Assembly (NCBI RefSeq): GCF_001949145.1
Contig: NW_019091581.1
Coordinates: 326,697 to 346,611, forward strand
Direction: 5' to 3'
DNA: 19,915 bases
Origin: Acanthaster planci
Taxonomy: Eukaryota > Echinodermata > Asteroidea > Valvatida > Acanthasteridae
A program made the position numbers and the translations under genes. Position 1 is the stretch's first letter, and each line of letters starts with the position of its first letter. Below, piece after piece: positions 12,301-19,359 of this stretch. The notes beneath the pieces are model-generated. The model was not told where the DNA came from and did no database searches. It saw only the letters and a program-made list of their open reading frames with translations.

Positions 12301-15300
12301 TTGCGCACAATAGTGCATGAGCATCCCGGAACAACTGTGGACTACCTCAAAAGGCACCAGCGTCTGGCAAACCATCAACATCTAGCATTCACCATCACAT
12401 GATCGACTATAAACTTGCCTTTAAAAGCTCCGCAATGATTTCATAGAGCCAATGAGCACAAGATTTGACCAAGTAAAGAAAGTAATTGTTTAGTATAAAC
12501 TAGCTACCAGTTTAAGTGTTACACAATGCACATTCCTTGTGGCCGGTTCCCAGCTGATCTTTTGCTCGGCACATGTATTTGCTATTAACAGGGGTGAGAA
12601 CGGAGGAGCATAAAATATCCATGAAATAATCACCAGAGGTTTTGAGGGCCCCGCAGCAGCATAGGGTCTATGACACCAATTTGAGTACCCATTTCTTGTG
12701 CTCTATGTAAAAACACTCCAATGTTAAAGTCAAGATTTTCCAGATTTAAAAGAGACTTTGAAAAATCCTGAAGTCAAAAACTCCTTACGAAAAAATCCTG
12801 AAATCAAGAAAAATCCTGACAAATCTCACCCCGATGCTGAGAAATACTTTGCTTGAAAACTGGCTCAAGCTTTCAAAGATAAGAGTCAATTCCACATTTT
12901 ACTGCGGAGTGACACTTTGACTCCAATCTACTTTCACTCCCTAGGCCTTTTTTGCCAGGCATCTTCCCTAATCCTCCAAACTCTTCCTCTGCACAGGAAA
13001 TTAAACGTTAATTCTCTGTGTGTACGCACACATGCTTGTAAGTCCCACTGGAGTAAAATTAATCAACACACTGATTTGTTCCCATGATTTATACATGTAA
13101 AGGGGCTCTACCTTCCTTGATATTGCGATGCCCTCCAAAGCATAATTGGCAATTGTGAAAGCTTTCACACAGTCAGGTTTAAGACGGAGGGGTCTGGAGT
13201 TCTGTGGGGAAACACTGATGAATATTTAACTTTTCCTTGACATTCTCTGAGGTCCGAACGCCAAAGTGTGGTCACACATGGAACCTCTCTCCTGGGTCGA
13301 TTCAAACTGATCAGAGAAGGCAAGCACTCGCATGATCATCTTTGCCGAAGTATCGGATATAACAACAGTAGAATCCAACTTAGCCTGTTATTAATGCAGC
13401 CATTTTGTGTATACTCTCCATAGAAATTGCTCGAGTCAAAAAGCATCATCTAGCCCTCTCTCCTCACCCACAACAAAAAAGCATTTACCCTGAACCAGGA
13501 CAGAGAGGCAATATAGAGGTTTTTCACATGACCTAACATGACGAGCAATGGCATTTCAGGAAACGTACCATGTCTGCGCATTTTCGAATCCGGGTACACT
13601 GTATTTCTATTGGCATTTTCATGTATGCAAGAATGCTGAGACACTTCAAAGGCGTGCGCATTACCACACACATCTGTGTAAATTGAACGCTGACTGTCAA
13701 AAGTCATGTGACTGAAAATGAACTACATAAATATATGCACATGTATGTATGTATTGTTTTCCCTGACAGGAGCTTGAACCATGGCATTCTTTAAGTTTTA
13801 AAAACAACTATCGTATGCATGTACTGGGCTGCCTTGTGTGAGGTGTGATACACATTGTCTGCATGCATGTCGCATCCATCAATTCTCCATTTTTTTTCTC
13901 TCTTTGATGGGTACGAGGAGATTGTGTGCCTCGCTGTCAAGACCAATTTCAGGAAGATGCATGAATTACTCTTCCCTTTGACATCCCCCTTTCCCCTCCA
14001 GAAATCTCTTGGCCAAGCACAATGGTTGCCTGATGCGTACATTAAATGTACTTCCATATAAAAGATGATTCTTCCGTTTAGGGTTTTGCCAATTATGCCA
14101 AGATTTGGGTATGCCATCATTCCCAATCAATCAAAGTGAATATTTGGAGGTGAAAAAGAAAGAAAAAAAGATTGGAAAAAATCTCTTATTTGGTTGCAAA
14201 TTTGCTCTACAAATGCACATGAGCATTTCAAGGTATTGCAATTAAATCAATCATCTGGTTGCAACACAGCAATCCATAAGCACATGTCAAAGTGTATTAA
14301 GTAAACTTTTTAAGTCAGCTGAATGTGTATGTCCAACAATCAGGCTAGAAATTACTTCTTCTCGCAACTTTTGCTCTTAAAATACCTTTGTAATATCATG
14401 TATTTTGTTTCTGCTTATTGGGGAATTTGGTACAACCGAATAGTAGAACATTCAATCAAATGGAAGACTAAAAATTTGGCTAGTCAATTATTTGAATAGA
14501 CTGAGCCTTATCTGCATATTAATGTTGCATTCCTCCATATTGTGTTCTTTTTTTCGTTTGGTGACGAGCTGCAAAATGCCCTGCGTGATTCACCACTACA
14601 TCATGCTGCATTACCTGGTCAGGAAAGAATGCAGCTAAATGTAGCAATGAAGCACACCCGAGCAGGCCAGCTTGCCCAATGACCACAGACCCGCAACTGA
14701 GACGTCTACACAGCGGTTTCATGTCGGGGTCCGAAAGCATCAAGCTCCTGGGAGAGCCAACTTTGTGTTGTCACATGGTACACAGGTGGTCTCAATGCCG
14801 CCTTAGAAGCTCCCCTCCTCTTTCCTCCGTTGGCGTCCAACAGACAAGATCACCTGACCACGCTGCTACACTTCACCGGGCAGCTGATGGCATTCCGAGA
14901 TCCGACACATCAGCCTACCAGTGAAATGTTGCCGCATGGCAGAACCTCTGCCGGGCACTGGTGATGGAGCAAGAACCCAGACACCCCAGTCGCATCGACA
15001 CAAGCCAGTCAGCCCTTCATGTTTGTCCACTTGTTGCAAACCACTGGGGTTTATACACAAGGTCCAAGGTGTGTGCTATCGTTGACACTATCACAAACCC
15101 TCTTTCCATGTGCCCTCTCTCTGAAATGCTCACTGGCTTTTTATAACAGCCGCACATTCACTTTGCTTTTAATATCAGCTGGCACCTTTGAAATGGAATT
15201 CCCCAAATGTTCATATCAACACAGATAAAAGAAACCCCTGCCCCTCCAACAAAGACCCCCCAAAGAAAAAACACCAAAAATAATGTCACCAACTGTCAAG

Positions 15301-15543
15301 ACCAAAGCACCGGGTGCAAGTCATAGCAGACAACAATCTTATCTAATAAGAAAAAAGTAAGGTCATTGGCCAGCTGGAATCATCAAATTTGTTTTCAGAT
15401 TTTTTTTTTTAATGCCTGTCTTGACCCAAATGTTCTTGTAAGTGTAAGTGGTCAACTTTTGCATTCCTTAACTGGCTAGCTCCCTCACCTTCCAACTTTG
15501 CCAGCTCCTTGAAGTGGGGGTACAAGTGAAGAGTTGCATTGCC
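3276..15543 (-). CDS. Dynamin/EHD/sarcalumenin-like GTPase with two C-terminal transmembrane helices (gene span, 5' incomplete)
   Basis: This is the gene-level entry for nine coding exons read on the minus strand: 15489-15543, 13112-13201, 10802-10942, 9459-9724, 8428-8570, 7509-7680, 5736-5848, 4542-4626 and 3276-3332. The last seven have matching phases at all six junctions and give about 324 residues up to the stop. The product shows DTPG (G3), then SKAD (G4) about 60 residues later, a short helical stretch, two hydrophobic spans and a basic tail. From family knowledge such proteins bind GTP and act on membranes; a role in membrane shaping or fusion, probably at an internal membrane, is inference. 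The P-loop (G1) exon and the N-terminus are not found. Exons are GC-rich against AT-rich introns. I do not recognise a named orthologue; no vertebrate gene symbol is justified. Confidence 0.85.
3386..3734 (+). mobile_element. tRNA-derived SINE in the last intron
   Basis: The 5' part carries the two internal RNA polymerase III promoter boxes: an A-box-like GGTTGGCAAAGTAG at 3395-3408 and a clear B box GGTTCGATTC at 3440-3449. A tRNA-unrelated body follows (including GGGTTTCCTCCCACC near 3534-3548). The tail is short, AT-rich and simple: ATAAATGAATAAATTATTATTA. TTAAG lies just outside both ends (3384-3388 and 3730-3734), a possible short target duplication. It lies antisense to the host gene, in the intron between exons H and I. 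I cannot name the family. Confidence 0.72.
3735..4541. other. Remainder of intron H-I
   Basis: AT-rich intron sequence between the SINE and exon H. It has a short (TA) run near 3952-3962 and A-runs near 4262 and 4368-4378. No exon, RNA gene or long repeat is visible. Confidence 0.5.
4542..4626 (-). CDS. Coding exon H: basic C-terminal tail
   Basis: The acceptor is TCTCTCTCTCCACCAG and the donor AAG|GTGAGA, phase 2 to phase 0. The exon encodes 28 full codons, including LSRKQKRVLSEQKDF and ending HVRVTK. It is strongly basic directly after the second membrane span, which fits a cytosolic tail by the positive-inside rule. Hydrophobic residues at three- to four-residue intervals suggest an amphipathic helix. 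In atlastins a post-membrane amphipathic helix assists fusion, but a shared function here is only an analogy. Confidence 0.9.
4627..5735 (-). other. Intron G-H
   Basis: Intron with donor GTTAGT at exon G and a CT-rich acceptor at exon H. Apart from the short element at 5256-5509 it is AT-rich with no recognised content. A C-rich run lies at 5691-5707. Confidence 0.75.
5256..5509 (+). mobile_element. Short non-autonomous element with CAGGGGTGAGA-type ends, copy 1
   Basis: The element begins CAGGGGTGAGA and ends TCTCACACCCG, an imperfect terminal inverted repeat. Inside, the right half repeats the word AAAAATCCTGA three to four times around small self-complementary pieces (TCCTGA...TCAGGA). 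ACAGGT flanks it at 5250-5255 and 5510-5515, a candidate target duplication. It shares GAGGGCCCC-AGCAGC, ATTTCTTGTG and the whole right third with copy 2 at 12589-12833 in the same orientation. CAGGG ends recall hAT-type DNA transposons, but a 6-base duplication is not the usual 8, so the class is unproved. There is no coding capacity. It lies in intron G-H. Confidence 0.62.
5736..5848 (-). CDS. Coding exon G: second transmembrane helix
   Basis: The acceptor is CTTCCTGATACAG and the donor CCAG|GTTAGT, phase 0 to phase 2, with 37 full codons. The start, RPIGSMWESIPRDYH, finishes the loop. About 20 hydrophobic residues follow (YALIGLVVSSLLLLVLA), then KMST and an arginine across the splice. The two spans are separated by about 37 residues, so N- and C-terminal parts should lie on the same side of the membrane. 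The loop is longer than the very short hairpins of atlastins. The frame joins cleanly to exons F and H. Confidence 0.92.
5849..7508 (-). other. Intron F-G
   Basis: The longest intron in the membrane-anchor part. It holds foldback copy 1 (6505-6863). An imperfect inverted repeat, TTGCCATGGCCA at 6242-6253 against TGACCATGGCAA at 6276-6287, lies in a 6100-6480 tract rich in GTCAAGT/GACTTG words. Open frames at 7045-7482 are short overlapping chance frames with no splice or codon support. Confidence 0.7.
6505..6863 (+). mobile_element. Foldback (long inverted repeat) element, copy 1
   Basis: The left end TAAGCCTTTTGCAAGTTAAA matches the inverse of the right end (TATGCCTTTAGCAAGTTAAA). Similarity continues inward for about 140-150 bases on each arm, through CTGAGTT, ACATAAA and GCTTTTG, leaving a spacer of roughly 50 bases. 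The DNA could thus form a large imperfect hairpin. There is no coding frame. Such foldback or MITE-like elements are mobilised by enzymes encoded elsewhere. It lies in intron F-G. No target duplication is certain. Confidence 0.7.
7509..7680 (-). CDS. Coding exon F: first transmembrane helix and loop
   Basis: The acceptor is CTTCCAG|A (completing an arginine codon) and the donor CTG|GTTAGT, phase 2 to phase 0. The exon encodes 57 full codons. A basic stretch (NLRARGKG) is followed by about 21 hydrophobic residues beginning FIFFLLGLLLPAVLLV, clearly a membrane span. Then comes a polar loop (SNVSND, then LGKNGAETLKLYL). The positive charge before the span predicts that the N-terminal GTPase side is cytosolic. 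An N-V-S sequon lies immediately after the span, perhaps too near the membrane to be used. Part of this exon and its upstream intron have a decayed copy at 11193-12165. Confidence 0.93.
7561..8172 (-). repeat. Parent segment of an intragenic duplication (exon F part plus intron E-F)
   Basis: This segment matches 11195-12165 in direct orientation. Matching blocks include the transmembrane coding region, the GGCAGGC after the exon edge, GGTCTGGTGCAAAATCTA, CAACTCTCCAATTACAGG and TTGCCTTATCTCTGTTTCAGG. The copy is longer, with extra sequence mainly in 11345-11690. Because this side retains the working exon F, it is taken as the parent. Confidence 0.75.
8428..8570 (-). CDS. Coding exon E: helical segment between G domain and membrane anchor
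   Basis: The acceptor is GTTTGAAG|AGT (weaker pyrimidine tract) and the donor GACAG|GTGAGG, phase 0 to phase 2. The exon encodes 47 residues plus two bases of an arginine codon. The peptide is amphipathic and charged (SRCVNQIETVCVHIEKAI near the start, LEKDCENIASLIDKRLD near the end), with hydrophobic residues at heptad-like spacing, so one or two alpha helices are likely. In dynamin-like GTPases the equivalent region forms a helical bundle that transmits G-domain movement to the membrane. Here it is short, so the G domain would sit close to the bilayer. Three cysteines are present. Confidence 0.88.
8571..9458 (-). other. Intron D-E
   Basis: AT-rich intron with no repeat, RNA gene or exon recognised. 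The donor GTAGGC and the acceptor GTTTGAAG define its ends. The open frame at 9349-9534 is a shadow of exon D. Confidence 0.7.
9459..9724 (-). CDS. Coding exon D: G4 exon of the GTPase domain
   Basis: This is the longest and most GC-rich exon (88 full codons), with acceptor CCCTTCTCAG and donor AAG|GTAGGC. It opens NLADLIFVFFDP, the typical beta strand after switch II where EHD and sarcalumenin proteins read ADLI-x-V-x-FDP. It continues through a helix to FYLSKADEAG. SKAD sits where family members carry the guanine-specifying N/T-K-x-D motif; lysine and aspartate are kept and the first residue is serine. After G4 come a charged helix rich in R, Q and E, the segment CKRPGLNRTGFDMP, and a final strand TIYVP before the exon end in phase 0. 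The junctions with C and E are in frame. This is the best-supported coding block in the window. Confidence 0.95.
9956..10284 (-). mobile_element. Foldback element, copy 2 (opposite orientation)
   Basis: The ends are TAAGCCATTTGTGAATTAAA and the inverse of TTTAACTCACAAAAGGCTTA. The central part matches copy 1 only after reverse complementation: CACCATCTCTGGAATGGACTGG here corresponds to CCAGTCCATTCCAGAGATGGTG in copy 1. The two copies therefore face opposite ways. It lies in intron C-D, between the G3 and G4 exons. Confidence 0.7.
10285..10801 (-). other. Remainder of intron C-D
   Basis: AT-rich sequence between foldback copy 2 and exon C. A run of C (10767-10775) lies near the exon C donor. 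No other structure is seen. Confidence 0.6.
10802..10942 (-). CDS. Coding exon C: G3/Walker B exon of the GTPase domain
   Basis: The exon is bounded by acceptor CTGCTTTGCAG and donor CTGG|GTAAAG, entering with two bases (GC) and leaving in phase 1. It encodes 46 full codons beginning VVEYLTTE. The core is a hydrophobic beta strand followed by the G3 motif, FVDTPGLVDGD, about 23 residues in. The aspartate of DTPG coordinates the catalytic magnesium in TRAFAC-class GTPases. The stretch after it (YPFDVDKAIIWL) matches the position of the switch II helix. Third-codon positions are strongly G/C. It joins in frame to exon D across a 1077-base intron. This exon, with D, is the main evidence that the gene is a dynamin-superfamily GTPase. 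Confidence 0.93.
11140..11171 (+). repeat. 16-bp perfect tandem duplication
   Basis: GGTGCGCACGTATCTT occurs twice back to back (11140-11155 and 11156-11171). Each unit contains the palindrome GTGCGCAC. It lies about 24 bases from the truncated edge of the pseudo-exon, in otherwise unremarkable intron DNA. Confidence 0.9.
11193..11315 (-). pseudogene. Decayed copy of transmembrane exon F (pseudo-exon)
   Basis: In gene sense the copy reads like exon F: GGCTGTGCTGCT and CTGGCCAGCA are shared nearly exactly, and fragments such as LLAVLLVNFLASSVSND appear in one frame. It is not functional as an exon. The acceptor CTTCCAG has become CTTCTCG, so the AG is gone. A net one-base length change within the membrane-span coding part shifts the frame. 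The match stops near 11193, so the end of the exon and its donor are missing. It lies in intron B-C, upstream of the G3 exon in gene order. Confidence 0.78.
11195..12165 (-). repeat. Duplicated segment, copy of 7561-8172 with insertions
   Basis: Direct-orientation match to the parent segment, covering the pseudo-exon and then intron sequence, including TCTGGTGCAAAATCTAGTTC near 11909 and TACTCTCCAATTACAGG near 12020. The last clear block, TTGCCTTATCTCTATTTCAGG, is near 12090. Divergence and indels show it is old. It occupies about 970 bases of the intron in which a P-loop exon would be expected. Confidence 0.72.
12589..12833 (+). mobile_element. Short non-autonomous element with CAGGGGTGAGA-type ends, copy 2
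   Basis: The element begins CAGGGGTGAGAA and ends TCTCACCCCG, a better-matched inverted end pair than in copy 1. It shares with copy 1 the GAGGGCCCC block, the ATTTCTTGTG block and the AAAAATCCTGA-rich right third. The remainder is diverged, with indels. No target duplication is visible. It lies in intron B-C, between exon B and the duplicated segment. Confidence 0.6.
13112..13201 (-). CDS. Coding exon B: segment expected just before the P-loop
   Basis: The exon has an acceptor GTTTCCCCACAG and a donor AAG|GTAGAG, and is exactly 30 codons, phase 0 to phase 0. The peptide starts NSRPLRLKPD and ends EGIAISRK. In EHD and sarcalumenin proteins a short hydrophobic or acidic segment followed by a lysine leads straight into the first beta strand and P-loop, so the ISRK end would suit the doorstep of G1. 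The next expected exon should begin in phase 0 and end in phase 1, with a GxxxxGKS-type motif. No such motif is present on this strand between 13111 and 10943. The donor is a weak match after GTAG, so the 3' edge is the least certain part. Confidence 0.62.
13202..15488 (-). other. Interval between exons A and B; should hide at least one small exon
   Basis: The flanking exons are phase 1 and phase 0, so one exon (or more) must lie here, but I could not identify it. The part at 14560-15010 is richer in GC and CpG than its surroundings without a frame that fits. The open frames at 13791-14126 (minus) and 14679-14924 (plus) lack suitable splice edges. Confidence 0.5.
15489..15543 (-). CDS. Coding exon A: N-terminal segment ahead of the G domain
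   Basis: The exon is bounded by a strong acceptor (TTTTCCTCTTCTCAG, ending at 15544) and a consensus donor AAG|GTGAGG. It starts in phase 0 and ends in phase 1. It encodes 18 residues, GNATLHLYPHFKELAKLE. The L-Y-x5-L-x2-LE pattern resembles the helix that precedes the G domain in EHD and sarcalumenin proteins, which suits a position just before the GTPase core. It cannot join directly to exon B: the join runs into a TAA after seven codons, so a small exon must lie between 13202 and 15488. The exon before it, with the start codon, was not found. Membership in this gene rests on position, strand, splice signals and this weak resemblance. Confidence 0.62.
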
Positions 15544-16204
15544 CTGAGAAGAGGAAAATAAAAGAAGGAAAAAACCAGAGTAAGACACATGCTCACTCCA
15601 CGCAGGGAAATGACAGGCCAAAATTTATGGAACTTATGAAGAAATTAGTCTGGTTCTCATGCAGACCATCAGATGCTATAATTAGAGAGACTCTCAGGTC
15701 TGGAAGCGGCCAAACCCGGAGGGATTCCTCACATTTCTGTATGTTACTGCACCAGTCTGATTCTTCCAAGCCAATTTTGGGGCTGATTTTTGGCATACTG
15801 CCGTTAATGTCCAGAAATGTCCATGATGTAGAAATTCCCAGGTTTTCCCACGTACCACAAAATTCTAACTGCTTCCCCTCAAGTCTTCCCACTGCATCCA
15901 TAAACACTTACTACCTCATTTACAGAACCTTTTGATTACGATTGAACAACAAAGGACAATGGAGGCTAAAACAAATTCTCATCCGGCTAAAATAATTTAT
16001 CTCAAGAAATGTTTGTCAGGCTCTTAATATCAAAACTCCACAATAAGTACTTAGGCATGTAGTATCAAAGAAGCCAAAGGTTTCACAGGACAAATCATAT
16101 CTTAAAGTATTGTACAAATAAAACATTAAATAGACAAAGAAAAGTACATGTACATTGAAATACTCAATAACAACTAACCCTAACCCCCTAGGCTCCTGCA
16201 CTAG

Positions 16205-16575
16205 AAAGCACACTCAACCTCACAAAATCCATCAAGTTCATGTACTTCTCTATGTACTTTACATGCAAGTCACTGTACCAAACCTGATAAACTCCAACAG
16301 AATGAGCCCGTTGGAGTTTGAATGATATGGTATGGATGGGTCAATGCAGTGTAGGATGACTTGCACTGAACAGTACCAAACCTGACAAAATCAAGCACAG
16401 TCCAACAATAATGGTACAGCAAGCCAGACATTACACACACTGACCCGTGTGTGTCCCAACTCACAAAGCATCCAACACCATCTCCCTGGGCCTTTCATAC
16501 CAAGTCTCACAAAATTCAACAACAAGTTCATCAGCCAAACCTCACAAAACCTGCTGTTGGGGGTATGGCAGGTTT
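16205..16575 (+). repeat. Degenerate CCAAACCTSACAAAATY repeat cluster
   Basis: Five related words occur at irregular spacing: CAACCTCACAAAATCC (about 16214), CCAAACCTGATAAACTCC (16278), CCAAACCTGACAAAATCA (16376), CCAAGTCTCACAAAATTC (16500) and CCAAACCTCACAAAACC (16535). Two perfect hairpins lie inside: AAACTCCAAC/GTTGGAGTTT (16289-16298 and 16310-16319, 11-base loop) and AAACCTGC/GCAGGTTT (16547-16554 and 16568-16575). This may be a decayed tandem array; its class is unknown. Confidence 0.5.
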
Positions 16576-17604
16576 GGGGGTAGTTAGGGTAATAAAGTGA
16601 CTTGAATAAACAAAGCCAGTAGATGTCTATGGCAAAAATACCATTCAAACATGAGTTTTAAAAGGCATTCCCCTAAATAAATAGTAACCTTTGTCTGGAA
16701 GCAGTTTCAACCACAGGTAACCCAAGTTATGCTGAAGGGCAATATGGTCAAAGGAACATCACTGCATCACTGTATTTGGGAGAAAATATTTCTGCGAGGC
16801 CGTATCAGACACTGCAACAGAGCAGCTGCCTTCTCACAATTCTAAAGCACGACCGTCGTCACAAACTGGCACCGGTCCAATGTGGAGGTGCATCCTATCA
16901 GCCATTGTTTTTCACATCTTGTTTTGTAGTCTTTCTGGAAAGTGAGCGGGGTCCACTTTTCGAGCACAACAATCGCATCTTTCTCAAGAAACACATGTGT
17001 CGGATCACAAAAACTCACATGTATTTGACACACATGTAAGTCTGCAGAAATGTGAAGAATGCGGAGAAAAAGTCAGGTTTTTGCTCATGAATATAGAAAC
17101 ATTGCCAGCATAAAAACAAAAAGGCATTAACATGACCTTTAAAAACCCTGAAGATTAGGTTAAATTGAGAGGTGCATTTTCAAGGGCTGTGTTGAAAAAA
17201 ATTGCAATGCATACATGCAGATCCCAAACAAGTAGGTTTTGTGAGCAGGCTTTTAAAACTGTTCCATATGGAAGGGGGAAAAAAAAGCATCTTAATCTTT
17301 CTTCTCCTCTCTCCCACCCATCCTTACAAAATCAGAGACTCTGGTTAGAATGACCACTTTGCACTTTTGACCCTTCTCCCCCAAACCCACACACTTTCCA
17401 AGAAAACTCTTCTCAAATGTGGAGGAATTTGGGAGGGGGGGGGGGGACTAGCTGCTGCTGGCCAAACAATTTGGGGGGACTACCTACTCACAAAACCGCA
17501 GTGTCTGCCCTGCAACATGGGGGAGGTTCACACCGCACATGCTACAGACAATGACAGCCTGTTGATCAAGCCAGACTGATCCCCCCTGGCAAGCTGTTCT
17601 GTGG

Positions 17605-17618
17605 TGCGGTTAACCGCA
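17605..17618. repeat. 14-bp perfect palindrome in a GC-rich patch
   Basis: TGCGGTTAACCGCA is self-complementary over all 14 bases. It begins a CpG-rich patch of about 100 bases (to about 17712) that also includes CCCGCGAC and GGGCGGG. In animal DNA such a patch could be a small promoter or a transposon end; nothing else here decides between them. Confidence 0.6.
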
Positions 17619-19329
17619 AGGGTTCAGCGGCAGTTGCCGACACACAGCCTGCTGGTTCCTTCAACTCCCGCGACAGGAGCCCGCTGGTGGGCGGGACACC
17701 TGGGGGGGGGCGATTTAGTGGTTTTTTACCAGCCAGTGGGACCAGCATGAAAGATTGGGCATCTGCTAGACATGAATGCTTGCACATTACTCATGAATGG
17801 CATTCAGGGGTCCCGGCTTTTCCCGAAGTCGTTCACCCCATGCGTCAGAATGAGTGTACTGGTTCCCATGCCAGTACATTCTGGTTCCCTCAGGCATGCA
17901 TATCACGGCAAGGCCATTGAAGCAAGAGAATTGGAGACTGCAAGGCAAAAAAAAATCACCCAGCAATGTGTTCTTGTATGTGTTCATGCTGGGTGATGTA
18001 AACAGAAATGTGATCCCACCAAGCAAAATCAGTAGCCACAACCACTTTTGAGATGCCTTCCAAGGAGCCCCTGCATAATGTACCAGCAGATCAATGGGAG
18101 CAGTCAATATTTTCACCCACACAAATGTCTATTTTTATTACAATGCCAACTGAGCGTACATCAAAACAAAGAGCTCATTTTGCTCTTTCTAACAAACGTA
18201 AACTCAAACAAAGCCAACAATACTAAAAAAAAAAAATTCTGTCACAGTGTGACCCCTCAAAAATTTCTGTAGTCAACAAAACACAAGAAACAAGTCCAAA
18301 CTCAGTTTCAAAAGGCTCTAAAAGGAGATCAACAGGTCGCGGCTCTCTGATGCTCCATGTTCCTACAGGAGACCTCAAGTGGTGCAAATGCAGAAATCCC
18401 AGGTCAGTGAGTTTTTCCATTATATACATGTACGTATAGAGCGCCTACATGTACATGTATGCACAGGACCATTTCAGCAAAAAAAAAGCAATTTATATGC
18501 ACCCAATGTCCATGACCATTGAGGACATTACCGTCGGGAAATTTGTCCAAAGTTTGAAAGCTTAACTGTATGTAAAACATATTCCTTAATGCATGATGTG
18601 GGATAGAAGGTAAAAAAAAAATGTAGCTGTCGATGTTGACCTACCTCAGTCTGTACATTGTACATATACCCACACAATATTCACAAAAATGACAGAATTC
18701 CCAGTGTCAAGGCCCACAGGAAGTTTCAAGACCTCTTGCAATGTCATACTGTGTTTGTTCACTAAGCAGTCAAACATCCATCCAGAGTGTCTTAATATCA
18801 TAAGATAAGGCTACGAAAGCACTATCCACCCTGAGCAGAAGCACCTCCTCATCAGTTGAAAAGAGCCATGTTGGTCGGGAGAGGTCCTTTTGTTGGTGCA
18901 TTTCATAGTCGTTTGTGAAAAAGCTGATCTGACCAATGGAGTCTCTGTTGCCAGGAAAATGGCACCCTCTCTTGGTCCAGCTTGGGGGCTCATAGTTAGA
19001 TGATAAGAGTTGACCTGGGAATATTTCCGTGACACCAAATTCTTGTATGATCTCTGTTCACCATATAATAATGAATTTGGCATTTTCAATCAAGCCAATT
19101 TTGTTTGCAATTCCACTGGTGTCCGACATGTATATTTCCCATAGAAATTCTCCAGTCCATAGTATTTTTCTATTTTTCATTCCCCCTCCAATCCCTAGTG
19201 CCCACGTTAAGTACATGTACTGGTACATAGTGGCTACAGTCCGCCTTCCTTGATTCTGCAACACCTTCCTACCCCGTGCTGGCGAACATGAGTCCGGCCA
19301 ATGGCAGGGTCTAACTTGGTACAGATCTA

Positions 19330-19359
19330 GGGGGAGGGGGGAGGAGGGAAGGGGATGGG
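19330..19359 (+). other. G-rich tract able to form a G-quadruplex
   Basis: Five G-runs of 3 to 6 bases occur within 30 bases, with linkers of one to four bases, satisfying the usual G3+N1-7 rule. No gene is placed close enough to say whether it is a regulatory element. Confidence 0.6.

Noticed and set aside
13960-13985. Minus-strand KGKS within a 111-codon frame
   Set aside because: The spacing of glycines (G-D-V-K-G-K-S) does not fit a P-loop and the frame lacks splice signals compatible with exons A or B.
14064-14126. Minus-strand frame with GIIGKT as a candidate P-loop
   Set aside because: The glycine five positions before the GK is absent (asparagine there), third positions show no coding bias, and it lies on the wrong side of exon B for the family order.
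15593-15907. 104-codon minus-strand and 133-codon plus-strand frames overlapping near 15.6-15.9 kb
   Set aside because: They overlap on opposite strands, and neither shows a domain, good codon bias or a fitting phase into exon A.
17816-17839. Minus-strand GVNDFGKS, which fits GxxxxGKS by pattern
   Set aside because: A stop follows four codons later, no hydrophobic strand precedes it, and there is no suitable splice edge. It is also far upstream of exon A. Taken as chance.
17787-18122. 111-codon minus-strand frame with a hydrophobic stretch (KWLWLLILLGGITFLF)
   Set aside because: Tempting as a signal anchor for the GTPase gene, but no donor in the required phase is visible and the remainder does not look coding.
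18361-18404. Short plus-strand block between TTCCTACAG and CCCAG|GTCAGT, reading DLKWCKCRNP in one frame
   Set aside because: Splice-like edges and a cysteine-rich peptide drew attention, but a 34-base block without neighbours or a recognised family is not enough to call an exon.
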